NCBI GenBank assembly: GCA_947494335.1
Contig: CANLUT010000008.1
Coordinates: forward strand, 1-47,841
Length of the DNA: 47,841 nt
Source of the DNA: Oligoflexales bacterium
GTDB lineage: Bacteria; Bdellovibrionota_B; Oligoflexia; Oligoflexales; RGVZ01
Direction of reading: 5' to 3'
In this document: piece after piece, positions 1 through 8,239 of the stretch
Position numbering within the stretch: the stretch's first letter is position 1
How the letters are laid out: each line of letters opens with the position of its first letter
Made by a program: the position numbers and the translations under genes
The notes under the pieces: generated by a model
Told to the model about the DNA's origin: nothing
Seen by the model: the letters and a program-made list of their open reading frames with translations, nothing else
The model's database searches: none

Positions 1-284
1 ATGACCAAAAGTTTTGGTTCATCTAGAAGGTTCGCAAATTGCGAAAATAGATTGGTAGGCTGAAGCATGTTCTGACGGACTATGCCGTTTTGAGTAACTA
101 AATCAGGATTATATTGAACTAACCCCTTCAGGTCTTTTAGGCATTTGCCCCTCTCCAGACAACGCCCAGCCGCCGCAGAGCCTGTTGTTTGAACTTTGAC
201 CGAATTCATTAAGACGCCACAGCCGGCTAAAATGCCAGCAATAGCGAGCGATAGAATTCTTACATAAAAATTACTTATCATCAT
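1..284 (-). CDS. Lipoprotein of unknown function (3' end outside window)
   Basis: The reading frame opens at 284 on the minus strand (two adjacent ATGs, 284 and 281) and is open to the window edge, giving 94 codons. The N-terminus is a lipoprotein signal peptide: a short hydrophobic stretch (ILSLAIAGILAGC) ending in the lipobox L-A-G-C, with the lipidated Cys near residue 22. The mature part seen is polar, has two further Cys in a C-x5-C arrangement (RCLERGKC), and matches no family I recognise. The ribosome site is weak (AGGTTGG). It is divergent from fni across a 400-nt gap. The call of a lipoprotein is firm; any function is unknown. Confidence 0.7.
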   Translation of the reverse strand, partial: MMISNFYVRILSLAIAGILAGCGVLMNSVKVQTTGSAAAGRCLERGKCLKDLKGLVQYNPDLVTQNGIVRQNMLQPTNLFSQFANLLDEPKLLV

Positions 285-683
285 AACTTGACCAACCTAT
301 TTAAGTAGTTCTCGGTCCATTTAGAGGAAGACTTTAGTTGGCGAATAGCTAGTTTTAGCCGGCCAAATAAAATCAATTATTTCATATATTTATGGCTCTC
401 TGAGGATTTGCTAGATATCGAAATCTTGGTGCAGAGCTCACATTTAAATCTCATCGAGTTTGCACCGGCTAGCTCCCCCCACCCCAAGAAAAAAACTCCT
501 TTCGGTCCGGGAGGTTTTGATGGACGATCTGCCGAGCGGCTAAGTGAGAATTTTCTAGAGATTGAGCTAGGATTCTCGTCTCAGGTTTTTGTTTGGGATT
601 ATCCCCTGGGACGTGTTAGATCGAGCAACAGGTCGAATCTTATTTCGGCCGGCTTTTAACCAACGGAGCCGGAACAACTCACA
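285..683. other. Intergenic region between divergent lipoprotein and fni
   Basis: About 400 nt separate the divergent lipoprotein and fni. It has an A+T-rich first half and a C-run near 476-486. I see no tRNA-like fold, no strong promoter pair and no convincing small gene. An 83-codon TTG-initiated frame at 408-659 has no ribosome site and no recognisable protein features. The region presumably holds the two divergent promoters. Confidence 0.4.
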
Positions 684-1898
684 ATGATTCGTGTCACACC
701 ACCAATGATAGTCGTCGCCAAAGATCTTCATGGATCTTTGATCGAAATTTCGGCGACCCATGCACGGATTGACTGGGAGCAGAGTTCAGATGACACGCAG
801 GTTGAAACGATTACCATTCAGCGCCACGGTGTTTCACCCTCCAAGGTCGACGTGGTGGCCGCAGGTCAAAATCTCTTTCGCTTCAAGGATAACAGCTTGG
901 CCACGATCCAGGACTTGATGCATGCGCTCAGGAAAAGCCAGCATCTGGAGCTTTGCGCCAATAGCGATATCGAGCACTCCTCAAAAGATAACGGATTTTC
1001 GGCTGTGACCTTACCAGTTGTCTCCCTCCCGGAGTTATCTTGGAATGATCTGAATACGTCGACATCTTTCATGAACAAAATATTTTCGGCCCCTGTGCTA
1101 ATTACGGGAATGACCGGTGGCGTCGAACAAGGAACGATGATCAATGAACGTCTTGCCCATTGCGCAGTGACCCACAACATCCCCATGGGTGTGGGATCTC
1201 AGCGTATGGCGCTGGAAAACCCTTCGCTAGCTGGTATTTTCAGACTTAAAGATAAATTTCCAGGCCTCTTCTTGATCGGAAATATTGGCATCGGGCAACT
1301 ATGTCGTAGTGATTTCCTCGATCAATGTCAGAGGGCCGTTGACATGATTCAAGCCGATGCTCTTGCCATCCACGTCAACGTTCTTCAAGAGCTCATCCAG
1401 GTTGAAGGTGATCGTGACTTTCGGGGAGTGATCGCCAAGATTGGATCTGTACAAGAGAAGTTAAGCGTTCCGGTTATTGTCAAAGAAGTCGGAGTTGGTC
1501 TCGATGCACTGACGGCCAAAAAACTCTGGGAGCAGGGCATTAGATATTTCGACGTCGGCGGCAGCGGAGGTACATCCTGGGCTCGAATCGAGGGTCTTCG
1601 TGCCTCAAATGAACTGATTCGCCGTCGTGGCGATATTTTCCGCGATTGGGGCTTGTCCACCGCTGAATCATTACTTGCGGTAAAGCGTACATTGCCTCAA
1701 GCAGAGGTGGTTGCTACTGGTGGCATTCGAGACGGTCTCACCGTACTGAAAGCTGTTCACTCCGGAGCAAAGATGGCAGGCATAGGGCTACCATTAATGA
1801 AAGCTGCCCTCGAGCATGACGAAGCCCCGACCCAATTGATGTCGGCTATCATCGACGAATTGAAGACCGCGATGATGGTTTCAGGTTTACAACTTTAA
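684..1898 (+). CDS. fni: Type 2 isopentenyl-diphosphate delta-isomerase with N-terminal extension
   Basis: FMN/NADPH-dependent isomerase that interconverts IPP and DMAPP, the last step supplying isoprenoids from the mevalonate pathway; cytosolic. The core starts near residue 82 (RKSQHLELC). Family motifs follow in order: MTGG, the GSQRMAL loop, a HVNVLQE segment with the catalytic-region Gln, EGDRDF, VKEVGVGL, the GGSGGTSW phosphate loop, and ATGGIRDG near the C-terminus. Family members are about 340-350 aa; this frame gives 404, so about 80 residues precede the core. An alternative start at ATG 918, preceded by AGGA at 4 nt, would give a 326-aa protein close to the family length. ATG 684 has only a distant GGAG. 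I keep 684 because the extension is open for 78 codons with protein-like composition. The family call is firm and the start is uncertain. Confidence 0.9.
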   Translation: MIRVTPPMIVVAKDLHGSLIEISATHARIDWEQSSDDTQVETITIQRHGVSPSKVDVVAAGQNLFRFKDNSLATIQDLMHALRKSQHLELCANSDIEHSSKDNGFSAVTLPVVSLPELSWNDLNTSTSFMNKIFSAPVLITGMTGGVEQGTMINERLAHCAVTHNIPMGVGSQRMALENPSLAGIFRLKDKFPGLFLIGNIGIGQLCRSDFLDQCQRAVDMIQADALAIHVNVLQELIQVEGDRDFRGVIAKIGSVQEKLSVPVIVKEVGVGLDALTAKKLWEQGIRYFDVGGSGGTSWARIEGLRASNELIRRRGDIFRDWGLSTAESLLAVKRTLPQAEVVATGGIRDGLTVLKAVHSGAKMAGIGLPLMKAALEHDEAPTQLMSAIIDELKTAMMVSGLQL

Positions 1899-1904
1899 TT
1901 CTCA

Positions 1905-2636
1905 TTAGCGCGCTGATTGTGACCATGCGGCAAGCTTTTCTGCATCGGTCGCACCTGGTTGCGCTTGGATAGCAGCAATTGCCTCTTGTGCGGCTGACCC
2001 GGCAGCACCGCCACTGGCAGCCCCTGCGGCTGCCAACGCACTTAAAATCGCCGTCGCATCATCAGCAGTCATCGACGAGAGACGTGAAGGATCATATCCA
2101 GACGCACTGTACGTAAACTTATTGAGATACATCACGGCATAAGCGCTTTGATAGAGAGTCATTTGTAGTACCGCACTGGCCGCATACTTATCGCTCGATG
2201 TCGATGACCTCAGTTCAGCAGGAATTGCCTCGAGGACTTCATTGGCAGCGTTCATATCGACTAAGCTTTGATCATATGCAGAACCGAGCGCTGCTGGCGT
2301 TGGGATCACACTGCTGAGTGTCTGTAACATCGACGAACTGCCACCAAAGTTGGAGGTCACAATGTTCAAAATATCAAGACCAGCTCTTGCCGCATAGGCT
2401 GCCGCGAGCAGTGGATAACGCTCGTAGTTTGAGGGCTCATCGGTAATCAGCTCATCGAGAAGGGTAATAGCTGTATCCAGATCACCATCATCTAATGCTA
2501 TCCGGGCATTCTCATATTTTGTACGCTGCGAACACTGTGACTTTGCAACACCCCCATCGCAGTCAAAGGCGTTTTTTGTGCCACATGCCATCAAAATTAA
2601 TAATGTGACTATCTGTACGAGTTGCTTCATGTTCAT
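1905..2636 (-). CDS. TPR-like lipoprotein
   Basis: 243-aa protein with a lipoprotein signal peptide (hydrophobic VTLLILMAC, lipobox L-M-A-C, Cys about residue 18). Residues about 40-90 look like a tetratricopeptide pair (ALDDGDLDTAITLLDEL, then YPLLAAAYAARAGLD). The rest is helical and Ala-rich near the C-terminus. Its start codon overlaps the stop of the upstream outer-membrane protein gene (ATGA-type overlap, 2633-2636), so the two are translationally coupled. The TPR segment resembles that of the lipoprotein at 10448-11317, suggesting paralogues. A scaffold or assembly role is possible but is inference. It is convergent with fni across 6 nt. Confidence 0.75.
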   Translation of the reverse strand: MNMKQLVQIVTLLILMACGTKNAFDCDGGVAKSQCSQRTKYENARIALDDGDLDTAITLLDELITDEPSNYERYPLLAAAYAARAGLDILNIVTSNFGGSSSMLQTLSSVIPTPAALGSAYDQSLVDMNAANEVLEAIPAELRSSTSSDKYAASAVLQMTLYQSAYAVMYLNKFTYSASGYDPSRLSSMTADDATAILSALAAAGAASGGAAGSAAQEAIAAIQAQPGATDAEKLAAWSQSAR

Positions 2637-3760
2637 AACCCCATCGTAAATCCCAATGAATAAATCGTTCGTGGATCAAGCCCCGGCTTGGACCCCAACT
2701 CCCTTGTGTAAATGGCTCCAGTCAATCGAATCAGCCACGCATCGAGTTCTAGTGCGTATGACGGCCAGCCATCGTAATAACCGATTCCAAGTCCAACATG
2801 CTGGCGGAATACCAGCTTCGTCCCCAACCGTACCCGCTTGAAGATCTCTTCGCCGTATGCCCCCTGAACATCTCTATAATCAAGGCTACAGTGGATAGCA
2901 TCTGTGCCTGTATGCAGGGTGTACGCCACACCGTAGCTAAGGGTTTGTTTGAGACTTTTCAGAGAGCCGTCCCCTGCGAGCTTTGTCCCGCCAACATCAT
3001 CAACTTTCAAAGCCAAACGAAAATCAGAGGACCGTCCCTGCTTAAAGAGCAGTAGACCCGCATCATATCCGTAGCCTGAGTTTGGTGAAATCAGAGACCT
3101 CAGACCTGATGGGGTTTGAAGTGCTTGCAAAGACTCGGTGTCAGTGAGCTCAATGGCCAGATCTGGCTCTCCGGCATAGAGGTATTTGGCCGTCACTCCA
3201 AACGACAACGCGTTAGTCAATGCCATCGACGCCGCACTCACAGCCACACCCTGATAGCTTTCTGCACGAAGGCGGACTGCTGGAAGTCCTGTATCGCCAA
3301 ATTTTTTGGCCGCAATATCGAAGACATTTCTTGAAAACGTCGAAAATCCAAACAGACGGTTGATGTATGAAAAATTATTTAAAAAGCCGGCGTGTAGAGG
3401 TGTTGTCATGACTTTGTCAACAAAAGTGGCTGTGCCGGATTCGCCCCCACCAGATCCACTTTGCAAGGATCTGACAAAGTCGACGCTATCTTTGCCAACC
3501 AGGATACTTGACTCATTACCAAACCAACGATGAAACCCAGGTCCGTAAGGAATGAGGGCGGGGTTACTGAAGATCATTCCCGCCTGACTTGCACGCGTCA
3601 GAGAGGCCCCGCCACTACCGATGTCGAAAGGATCCTCATAAATAGGAGCAGACCCCTTTGCAAAAGCCATTGACTGAGGAATAAGTGAATTTGAGTAAAG
3701 TGACCACGTCAGCAGCAATCTGCTGCTGGCGATTAACATCCATGTCGATCGCTTCTTCAT
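2633..3760 (-). CDS. Predicted outer-membrane beta-barrel protein
   Basis: 375-aa secreted protein, start taken at ATG 3760, where a basic N-terminus (MKKR) leads into a signal peptide ending near AFA. An in-frame start at 3811 only adds residues in front of it. The mature part opens with an acidic YEDPFDIGSGGAS segment followed by N-P-A, a pattern seen in porin-like barrel proteins. Alternating hydrophobic/polar strands and Gly-rich turns run to the C-terminus (YSLGFTMGL). First gene of a two-gene operon with the TPR lipoprotein downstream. The substrate is unknown. The barrel assignment rests on composition and strand pattern only. Confidence 0.65.
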   Translation of the reverse strand: MKKRSTWMLIASSRLLLTWSLYSNSLIPQSMAFAKGSAPIYEDPFDIGSGGASLTRASQAGMIFSNPALIPYGPGFHRWFGNESSILVGKDSVDFVRSLQSGSGGGESGTATFVDKVMTTPLHAGFLNNFSYINRLFGFSTFSRNVFDIAAKKFGDTGLPAVRLRAESYQGVAVSAASMALTNALSFGVTAKYLYAGEPDLAIELTDTESLQALQTPSGLRSLISPNSGYGYDAGLLLFKQGRSSDFRLALKVDDVGGTKLAGDGSLKSLKQTLSYGVAYTLHTGTDAIHCSLDYRDVQGAYGEEIFKRVRLGTKLVFRQHVGLGIGYYDGWPSYALELDAWLIRLTGAIYTRELGSKPGLDPRTIYSLGFTMGL

Positions 3761-3936
3761 AGCCGGCTTTTCGGAAGGCGGCAAAATCGCTGAAAAAATT
3801 AAGCATATCAATTCTTGATAAAAGCAAAAATTTTAACCAAATTCGCATATAATTCAGAAGTAAGAGGGACATCGGAAAATGTTGCCTTCATTGAGAAATG
3901 TCGCAAACATGTGTCATACTTGAGCCAGGAGCACAT

Positions 3937-4245
3937 ATGACACCAGCTATTCGAATTATCAGGTCTTCGCAAATTCCGGCAGCCAGCTTACTAGCCGCGG
4001 AAAAAGAGAGGCAGATCTTGGCGATTGCGATTAAAGTCGCTGAAGCGAGTGGATATGTCACACCTGATCGCGTCGACAGCTGTGTCGACAAGCTGAGAGA
4101 GGTTTCGGATAGATTCATGCAACGCTCTCCTGACGATTTAGCTCGTGATATCTCTAAACGAATGAGTAGCCCCGCAGGCGCCAGCGCATTCATGGCACAT
4201 GCCGATCTCGACTACGATCGGATCATGGAGCTCCTTGAAGGATAA
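3937..4245 (+). CDS. Small conserved-looking cytoplasmic protein, unknown
   Basis: 102-aa protein. The start at ATG 3937 is chosen because AGGAG lies 5 nt upstream; an earlier ATG at 3898 has no ribosome site. No signal peptide or membrane segment. It is helical, with an Ala/Lys-rich first half and a C-terminus ending in an acidic DLDYDRIMELLEG. I do not recognise the family. It lies 19 nt before the next small gene in the same direction, so the two are probably one operon. It is divergent from the outer-membrane protein gene, with the promoter region in 3761-3936. Confidence 0.6.
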   Translation: MTPAIRIIRSSQIPAASLLAAEKERQILAIAIKVAEASGYVTPDRVDSCVDKLREVSDRFMQRSPDDLARDISKRMSSPAGASAFMAHADLDYDRIMELLEG

Positions 4246-4264
4246 ATTTTTGGAAGAATCTCCG

Positions 4265-4576
4265 ATGACAGAAACAAAAACACGTACCGACCGCCTCATT
4301 AAAAACATTCTTTCGGGTTTATCTGGCTCCGTAGATGCCGATGCCCCGACCAAGGAGATTCTGTTCAGTTTGCTATCAAAGGCAGGCCGCAGCAAAGACG
4401 AGGTCATTCAAATTCTAGGCCGTGAAATTGGCCTTGCACTGGCCGCGATGTTAGCTAAGCCACTTGAGCAGATCACCGAAAATAAACGCGTGCGCATCAC
4501 GGTTGAACTCGTGCCCAAAGCTAAGAAAAAGGCACTCAAGCCGTCCAAGCGAAAGACGACGCGCCAAAGTCCATAA
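4265..4576 (+). CDS. Small basic-tailed protein, unknown
   Basis: 103-aa protein starting at ATG 4265, with GGAAG 8 nt upstream. A longer frame from 4199 would overlap the previous gene. The body is helical (RTDRLIKNILSGL, GREIGLALAAMLAKPLEQI), followed by a short strand-like segment and a strongly basic tail (KAKKKALKPSKRK) that could bind nucleic acid or another polyanion. The layout is reminiscent of small phasin- or regulator-like proteins, but I do not recognise a family. It is probably cotranscribed with 3937-4245. Confidence 0.55.
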   Translation: MTETKTRTDRLIKNILSGLSGSVDADAPTKEILFSLLSKAGRSKDEVIQILGREIGLALAAMLAKPLEQITENKRVRITVELVPKAKKKALKPSKRKTTRQSP

Positions 4577-4656
4577 GCAACCATCTTTTGCATGCTTTTC
4601 CCCCGGGAATTTTGTAACCTAGAGGCTACGAAAGACTTGGGGCTGAGAGGATGCAC

Positions 4657-5772
4657 ATGATTCTGCGACTAATCATTTGGTCACTAGTGCTGATGCCATT
4701 GCGGGCCATGGCTAATAGCCTGCCGTTTGTTGATGAGGTCATGTCAGATTATAGCTCCGATGCTGCACCTGGCGCTGGAGTGGTCGTAGTTAAGGATGGT
4801 CAAGTTCTTCATAACCGCGGGTATGGACAGGCTGACCGAGAGCAGAGTGTTGTTGTCACACAAAAAACATCTTTTCGCCTAGCGTCACTTAGCAAGCAAT
4901 TCATTGCCATGGGCGTGGCTATACTCGTTGAGCAAGGCTTGATGACCTATGAACAGAGTCTGACAGATTTACTACCGCAGTTCCCGGAGTATGGTCGACA
5001 AATCAAAATTCGCCATCTGATTCATCACCTTTCTGGCCTATACGACTACGAAGACTTAATCCCTGCCTCACAAACGACTCAAGTCTCCGACCAAGATGTT
5101 TTAAATCTCTACGTAGCAAAAACAAACTCGACTCGTTTTAGACCAGGAGCACAGCACGCTTACAGTAATGGCGGCTATGTTCTATTGGGACTAGTGATCG
5201 AATCCATCAGCGGCGAGCGACTGGACGCATTCCTTGCGAACAAAATATTTTCACCGCTTGGTATGGCAAGTGTTATGTACGAGGGCGAGAATACGCCGAT
5301 AACGGATCGTGCTTTTGGCTACAGTCAATCACCGTCCGGATGGCGAAGAACCGATCAAAGTATAACCAGCGCAACCCGTGGCGATGGCGGAATTTACGCC
5401 TCCGTCTCAGACCTTATCCTTTGGAACGAGGCTCTAACACCCAATAACCCCTCCCCGATCGTATCTGACAAAACACTAAGTGTCATTTTCACTTCTGGTC
5501 GTTTAAACAATGGCCAAGGATGCGGGTATGGATTTGGATGGCAAATCGATCAATGGCGAGGCCTGAAGCGCCAGAGCCACACCGGAAGTTCGATTGGCTT
5601 TCGAACTGCTATTCAACGTTACCCTGAGCAAAACCTGATGATAGCTGTCTTAACGAACCGCAACGGCGGTTCACCTTGGACCATTGCGGAGACTATAGCC
5701 GTCCACGTTCTGAAACTACCAGCCTCAGACAACTATTCGGCTCCTGTTATGAACCACGACATCATTCACTGA
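4657..5772 (+). CDS. Secreted serine hydrolase (class C beta-lactamase/penicillin-binding fold)
   Basis: 371-aa exported protein of the beta-lactamase/D-aminopeptidase/esterase family (PF00144 type). The start at ATG 4657 is preferred over ATG 4651 because GAGAGG lies 6 nt before it. Signal peptide with cleavage near AMA. Catalytic motifs are all visible: S-L-S-K at about residues 77-80 (nucleophile Ser and Lys), Y-S-N at 169-171, and H-T-G at 308-310 in place of the KTG box. The H-T-G form and the LSGLYDYED segment are usual for the esterase/peptidase members, so beta-lactam hydrolysis should not be assumed. Probably periplasmic; substrate unknown. Confidence 0.88.
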   Translation: MILRLIIWSLVLMPLRAMANSLPFVDEVMSDYSSDAAPGAGVVVVKDGQVLHNRGYGQADREQSVVVTQKTSFRLASLSKQFIAMGVAILVEQGLMTYEQSLTDLLPQFPEYGRQIKIRHLIHHLSGLYDYEDLIPASQTTQVSDQDVLNLYVAKTNSTRFRPGAQHAYSNGGYVLLGLVIESISGERLDAFLANKIFSPLGMASVMYEGENTPITDRAFGYSQSPSGWRRTDQSITSATRGDGGIYASVSDLILWNEALTPNNPSPIVSDKTLSVIFTSGRLNNGQGCGYGFGWQIDQWRGLKRQSHTGSSIGFRTAIQRYPEQNLMIAVLTNRNGGSPWTIAETIAVHVLKLPASDNYSAPVMNHDIIH

Positions 5773-5797
5773 TTTGTAAGTATGGCATTTGAGAGAT

Positions 5798-7141
5798 ATG
5801 ACTAAAGACGAAATCCCATTGCAAACCAAAACTACTGTCACCCTCCGCATTGAATCTATGGCATTTGGCGGCCGCGGCGTCGGTCGACACGATGGAAAAG
5901 TATACTTTATCAATGGCGCCATAGAGGGAGACCTTGCGACCATTGCCATCACCATGGAGGGTGATCGATACAACGAAGGAGATGTCATAGCTCTCCCTGA
6001 GCCATCACCAAAACGAGGATTATCCCCCTGTCCAGTGTCCGATCAATGCGGTGGCTGTCAGTGGCAAGGTATCTCTTATCAACACCAGATTGAGTGGAAG
6101 AAACAGTTTGTCCTGAACTCCCTGCGTCGGATCGGAAAATTGGGAGAGTCCATCACCGTCGACATCCTCCCCTCACCTCAAGACAACGGATACCGAAACC
6201 GTATTTTCGTCAGATCTCGACTGACTGCAGAAGGACAACTGAAGGTTGGATATTTTCGAGGAGGCTCGCGGGATTTTATTGCCATCACATCATGCGCGAT
6301 AGCAGAGCCGAGGCTTAATCGATTTATTGATCAACTTGTAAAAATAGACTTTAAAGACATCGCTAAATCAATGGGTCTGCGAGACGAGATCAAGTTTAGA
6401 TTCGAGATGCAAGATATACCCCTGCGCAGCGACCATGAGCCCCATATTCTTATGTCGATTTATGATTCTGATGATCAATCCGTCTCCCTTGATCCTATCA
6501 TAAAAAAATTTAGAGCGATGCCAGAGGTCGCTTGGGCCGGCTCCCAGCGAGAGCTTCCTGACGCGCCATTTTTTCCTTTTGAAAACGATCTGGGAATTAC
6601 GTTTCATACGGCAGCCGGGATGTTTCAGCAAATAAATATACCGCACAATCACACAGTAAGACGGCTTGTGCAGGAAACAGTGAAAAACCATAGCCCTAAA
6701 CGTGTGCTGGACGTCTTTTGTGGATCCGGGAATTTATCTCTACCAATCGCTCGTCAGGTATTATCGGTGGACGGCGTAGAGTTCTCAAAACGCGCCATTA
6801 GCGCAGCCCAGCACAATGCTAGCATCGCTGGCATCACAAATGCGCAGTATTTTTCTGGGGACTCGGAGAAGTTTTTATGGCGAGCTGCCAAACAAGGGAC
6901 CCAATATGATTTAGTGATCGCTGATCCGCCCAGAGAGGGCATGTATGCCTGCTTAATTCCTTTGATGAAGATTAAACCTAAAACGATTATCTATGTGTCC
7001 TGCGATCCGACGACACTGTCACGAGACCTTAGCTCTCTCTGCAAGCGCGATTATTCAGTTAAACGATTTATTGCGTTAGATTTCTTCCCCAACACGTATC
7101 ACATCGAGAGCTTTGTCATACTTGAGCGAAACGAGCGGTGA
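5798..7141 (+). CDS. rlmD: TrmA/RlmD-family RNA m5U methyltransferase
   Basis: 447-aa SAM-dependent 5-methyluridine methyltransferase. The start at ATG 5798 is preferred to TTG 5789. Domains in order: an N-terminal TRAM RNA-binding domain (MAFGGRGVGRHDGKV), a Fe-S cluster site with Cys in CPVSDQCGGCQWQ and a fourth Cys in ITSCAIAEP, a central RNA-recognition part, and a C-terminal Rossmann domain with the SAM loop DVFCGSGNLSLP, the DPPREGM motif and the catalytic-Cys motif VSCDPTTLSRDL. The TRAM plus Fe-S layout fits RlmD (23S rRNA U1939) better than TrmA, but relatives with other targets exist, so the symbol is a best guess. Its stop overlaps the next gene (GTGA). Confidence 0.88.
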   Translation: MTKDEIPLQTKTTVTLRIESMAFGGRGVGRHDGKVYFINGAIEGDLATIAITMEGDRYNEGDVIALPEPSPKRGLSPCPVSDQCGGCQWQGISYQHQIEWKKQFVLNSLRRIGKLGESITVDILPSPQDNGYRNRIFVRSRLTAEGQLKVGYFRGGSRDFIAITSCAIAEPRLNRFIDQLVKIDFKDIAKSMGLRDEIKFRFEMQDIPLRSDHEPHILMSIYDSDDQSVSLDPIIKKFRAMPEVAWAGSQRELPDAPFFPFENDLGITFHTAAGMFQQINIPHNHTVRRLVQETVKNHSPKRVLDVFCGSGNLSLPIARQVLSVDGVEFSKRAISAAQHNASIAGITNAQYFSGDSEKFLWRAAKQGTQYDLVIADPPREGMYACLIPLMKIKPKTIIYVSCDPTTLSRDLSSLCKRDYSVKRFIALDFFPNTYHIESFVILERNER

Positions 7142-7368
7142 AGCACATGGAGCAGACGCTGGGACAATCTAAATGTGCGCGCTGCCAGAATCCATTCATC
7201 TGTCGTAGCGACGCCATAACTCTATGCCACTGTAGCGATATCCAACTAACCCCGGCACAAAGACTCTATATAAGTGAGCGTTGGCAGGGCTGCCTGTGCG
7301 CAGGGTGCCTGAGAGACGTCTCGAAGATTGGCCCAGCTGAATTGCAAACATCTAAAATAATTAAATAA
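7138..7368 (+). CDS. Cysteine-rich CWC family small protein
   Basis: 76-aa protein, GTG start overlapping the stop of the methyltransferase gene (GTGA); an internal ATG at 7147 is the alternative. Cys are arranged as CARCQNPFICR, then LCHC, then CLCAGCL. This matches the layout of the Cys-rich CWC family (PF14375): a CxxC...FxC knuckle, a C-x-C pair and a final CxC..C. The family probably binds a metal, likely zinc; its function is not established. The frequent coupling of such small genes to rRNA-modification genes is only suggestive. Confidence 0.72.
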   Translation: MKHMEQTLGQSKCARCQNPFICRSDAITLCHCSDIQLTPAQRLYISERWQGCLCAGCLRDVSKIGPAELQTSKIIK

Positions 7369-7427
7369 AATAAGATTCTATTCATTTTCCTCTAAAATCC
7401 ACGGAGATCCTGCCGAACCCCTTCCAA

Positions 7428-7460
7428 GACGCCCCATAGGTCACCTGTGGGGACAGCGTC
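7428..7460 (+). promoter_or_regulatory. Hairpin in the leader of the PilZ-domain gene
   Basis: An inverted repeat can form a 9-bp stem (CCCCATAGG with CCTGTGGGG, one G-T pair) around a 3-nt loop. Outer GACG/CGTC arms close it again. It lies about 29 nt before the start codon at 7489 and is not followed by a T-run, so it reads better as a leader structure or operator than as a terminator. Confidence 0.35.
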
Positions 7461-7488
7461 CCAAATGCGCGGTAGAAGGAGTTTAGTC

Positions 7489-8217
7489 ATGTCCCAGATT
7501 ACAATGCTGTCTCTCGATGAAAAAACGCTGACCAGCGATCTTGATCGCGCCGGCTACCGGAAGATGGGTATTCATGTTAAATCGGCCACGTCCTACGAGG
7601 AAGCCGCCAAAACCTTGGAATCGATGCACATCGATATCATCGTAATGAATATGGATCATACGAAAGTCGATATCATAGACGTTGTTAAAAAAGTAAAAAG
7701 TGTCAGCGAATGGAGCGAAATTCCAATCGTGCTCACAAGTGTTCAATCTGCGGCCAAGATTAAACAACTAGCTAAAAAATCTGGTGCTGATCTTTTTGTT
7801 GAACAGCCCCTGCCACGTGACTACTTCATTGAAAAACTCAAAAATCTTTTATCGCAACAAACCCGTGGCCAACAAAGAGTTCAAGGATCCATTGCCGTTT
7901 CCTTCTCTTGGAAAGGCAAGATCCACTCCTGTCAAGTTGGTGATATGAGCCTGACTGGTCTGCTACTGACGACAGAGCTTGAAATCCCCTCAGGAGAGAT
8001 CATCGATCTTCAGATTCAACTCGGTGCAAGCAGCAAGCCTGTAAAAGTTAAAGGTGAGGTCGTCCGCCAAATTCAGGCAAAAAATCACGGTGGTAAAATT
8101 GAGCACGGTGGTATTGGCGTTCGATTCAATCAGTTTCAAGGCGATGGCCAGCAAAGAATCGAGTCTTGGGTTGCAAGAACCAGTGACTCGACGAATAAAA
8201 TGGCCTATTACCTTTAA
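7489..8217 (+). CDS. Degenerate receiver domain fused to a PilZ c-di-GMP-binding domain
   Basis: 242-aa cytoplasmic protein. The start at ATG 7489 has AAGGAG 7 nt upstream; an ATG at 7447 lacks one. Residues 1-122 have a CheY-like receiver layout, keeping the acidic pair (D10, E11) and T83. The residue aligned with the phospho-acceptor Asp is Asn54 (DIIVMN), and the conserved Lys before Pro is Gln106 (EQP). Phosphorylation is therefore unlikely. Residues about 126-215 are a PilZ domain with R-x3-R (R126, R130) and D-x-S-x2-G (DMSLTG), the c-di-GMP contacts. It is likely a c-di-GMP effector whose receiver part serves for protein contacts. Targets unknown. Confidence 0.85.
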   Translation: MSQITMLSLDEKTLTSDLDRAGYRKMGIHVKSATSYEEAAKTLESMHIDIIVMNMDHTKVDIIDVVKKVKSVSEWSEIPIVLTSVQSAAKIKQLAKKSGADLFVEQPLPRDYFIEKLKNLLSQQTRGQQRVQGSIAVSFSWKGKIHSCQVGDMSLTGLLLTTELEIPSGEIIDLQIQLGASSKPVKVKGEVVRQIQAKNHGGKIEHGGIGVRFNQFQGDGQQRIESWVARTSDSTNKMAYYL

Positions 8218-8239
8218 GTCACTCATAGGACCCTAGTGC

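Noticed and set aside
408-659. 83-codon frame with TTG start upstream of fni
   Set aside because: No ribosome site, no signal or family pattern, and it lies in a likely promoter region.
4657-5772. Annotation as a true class C beta-lactamase (AmpC)
   Set aside because: The KTG box is H-T-G and the segments resemble the esterase/peptidase branch; resistance cannot be inferred.
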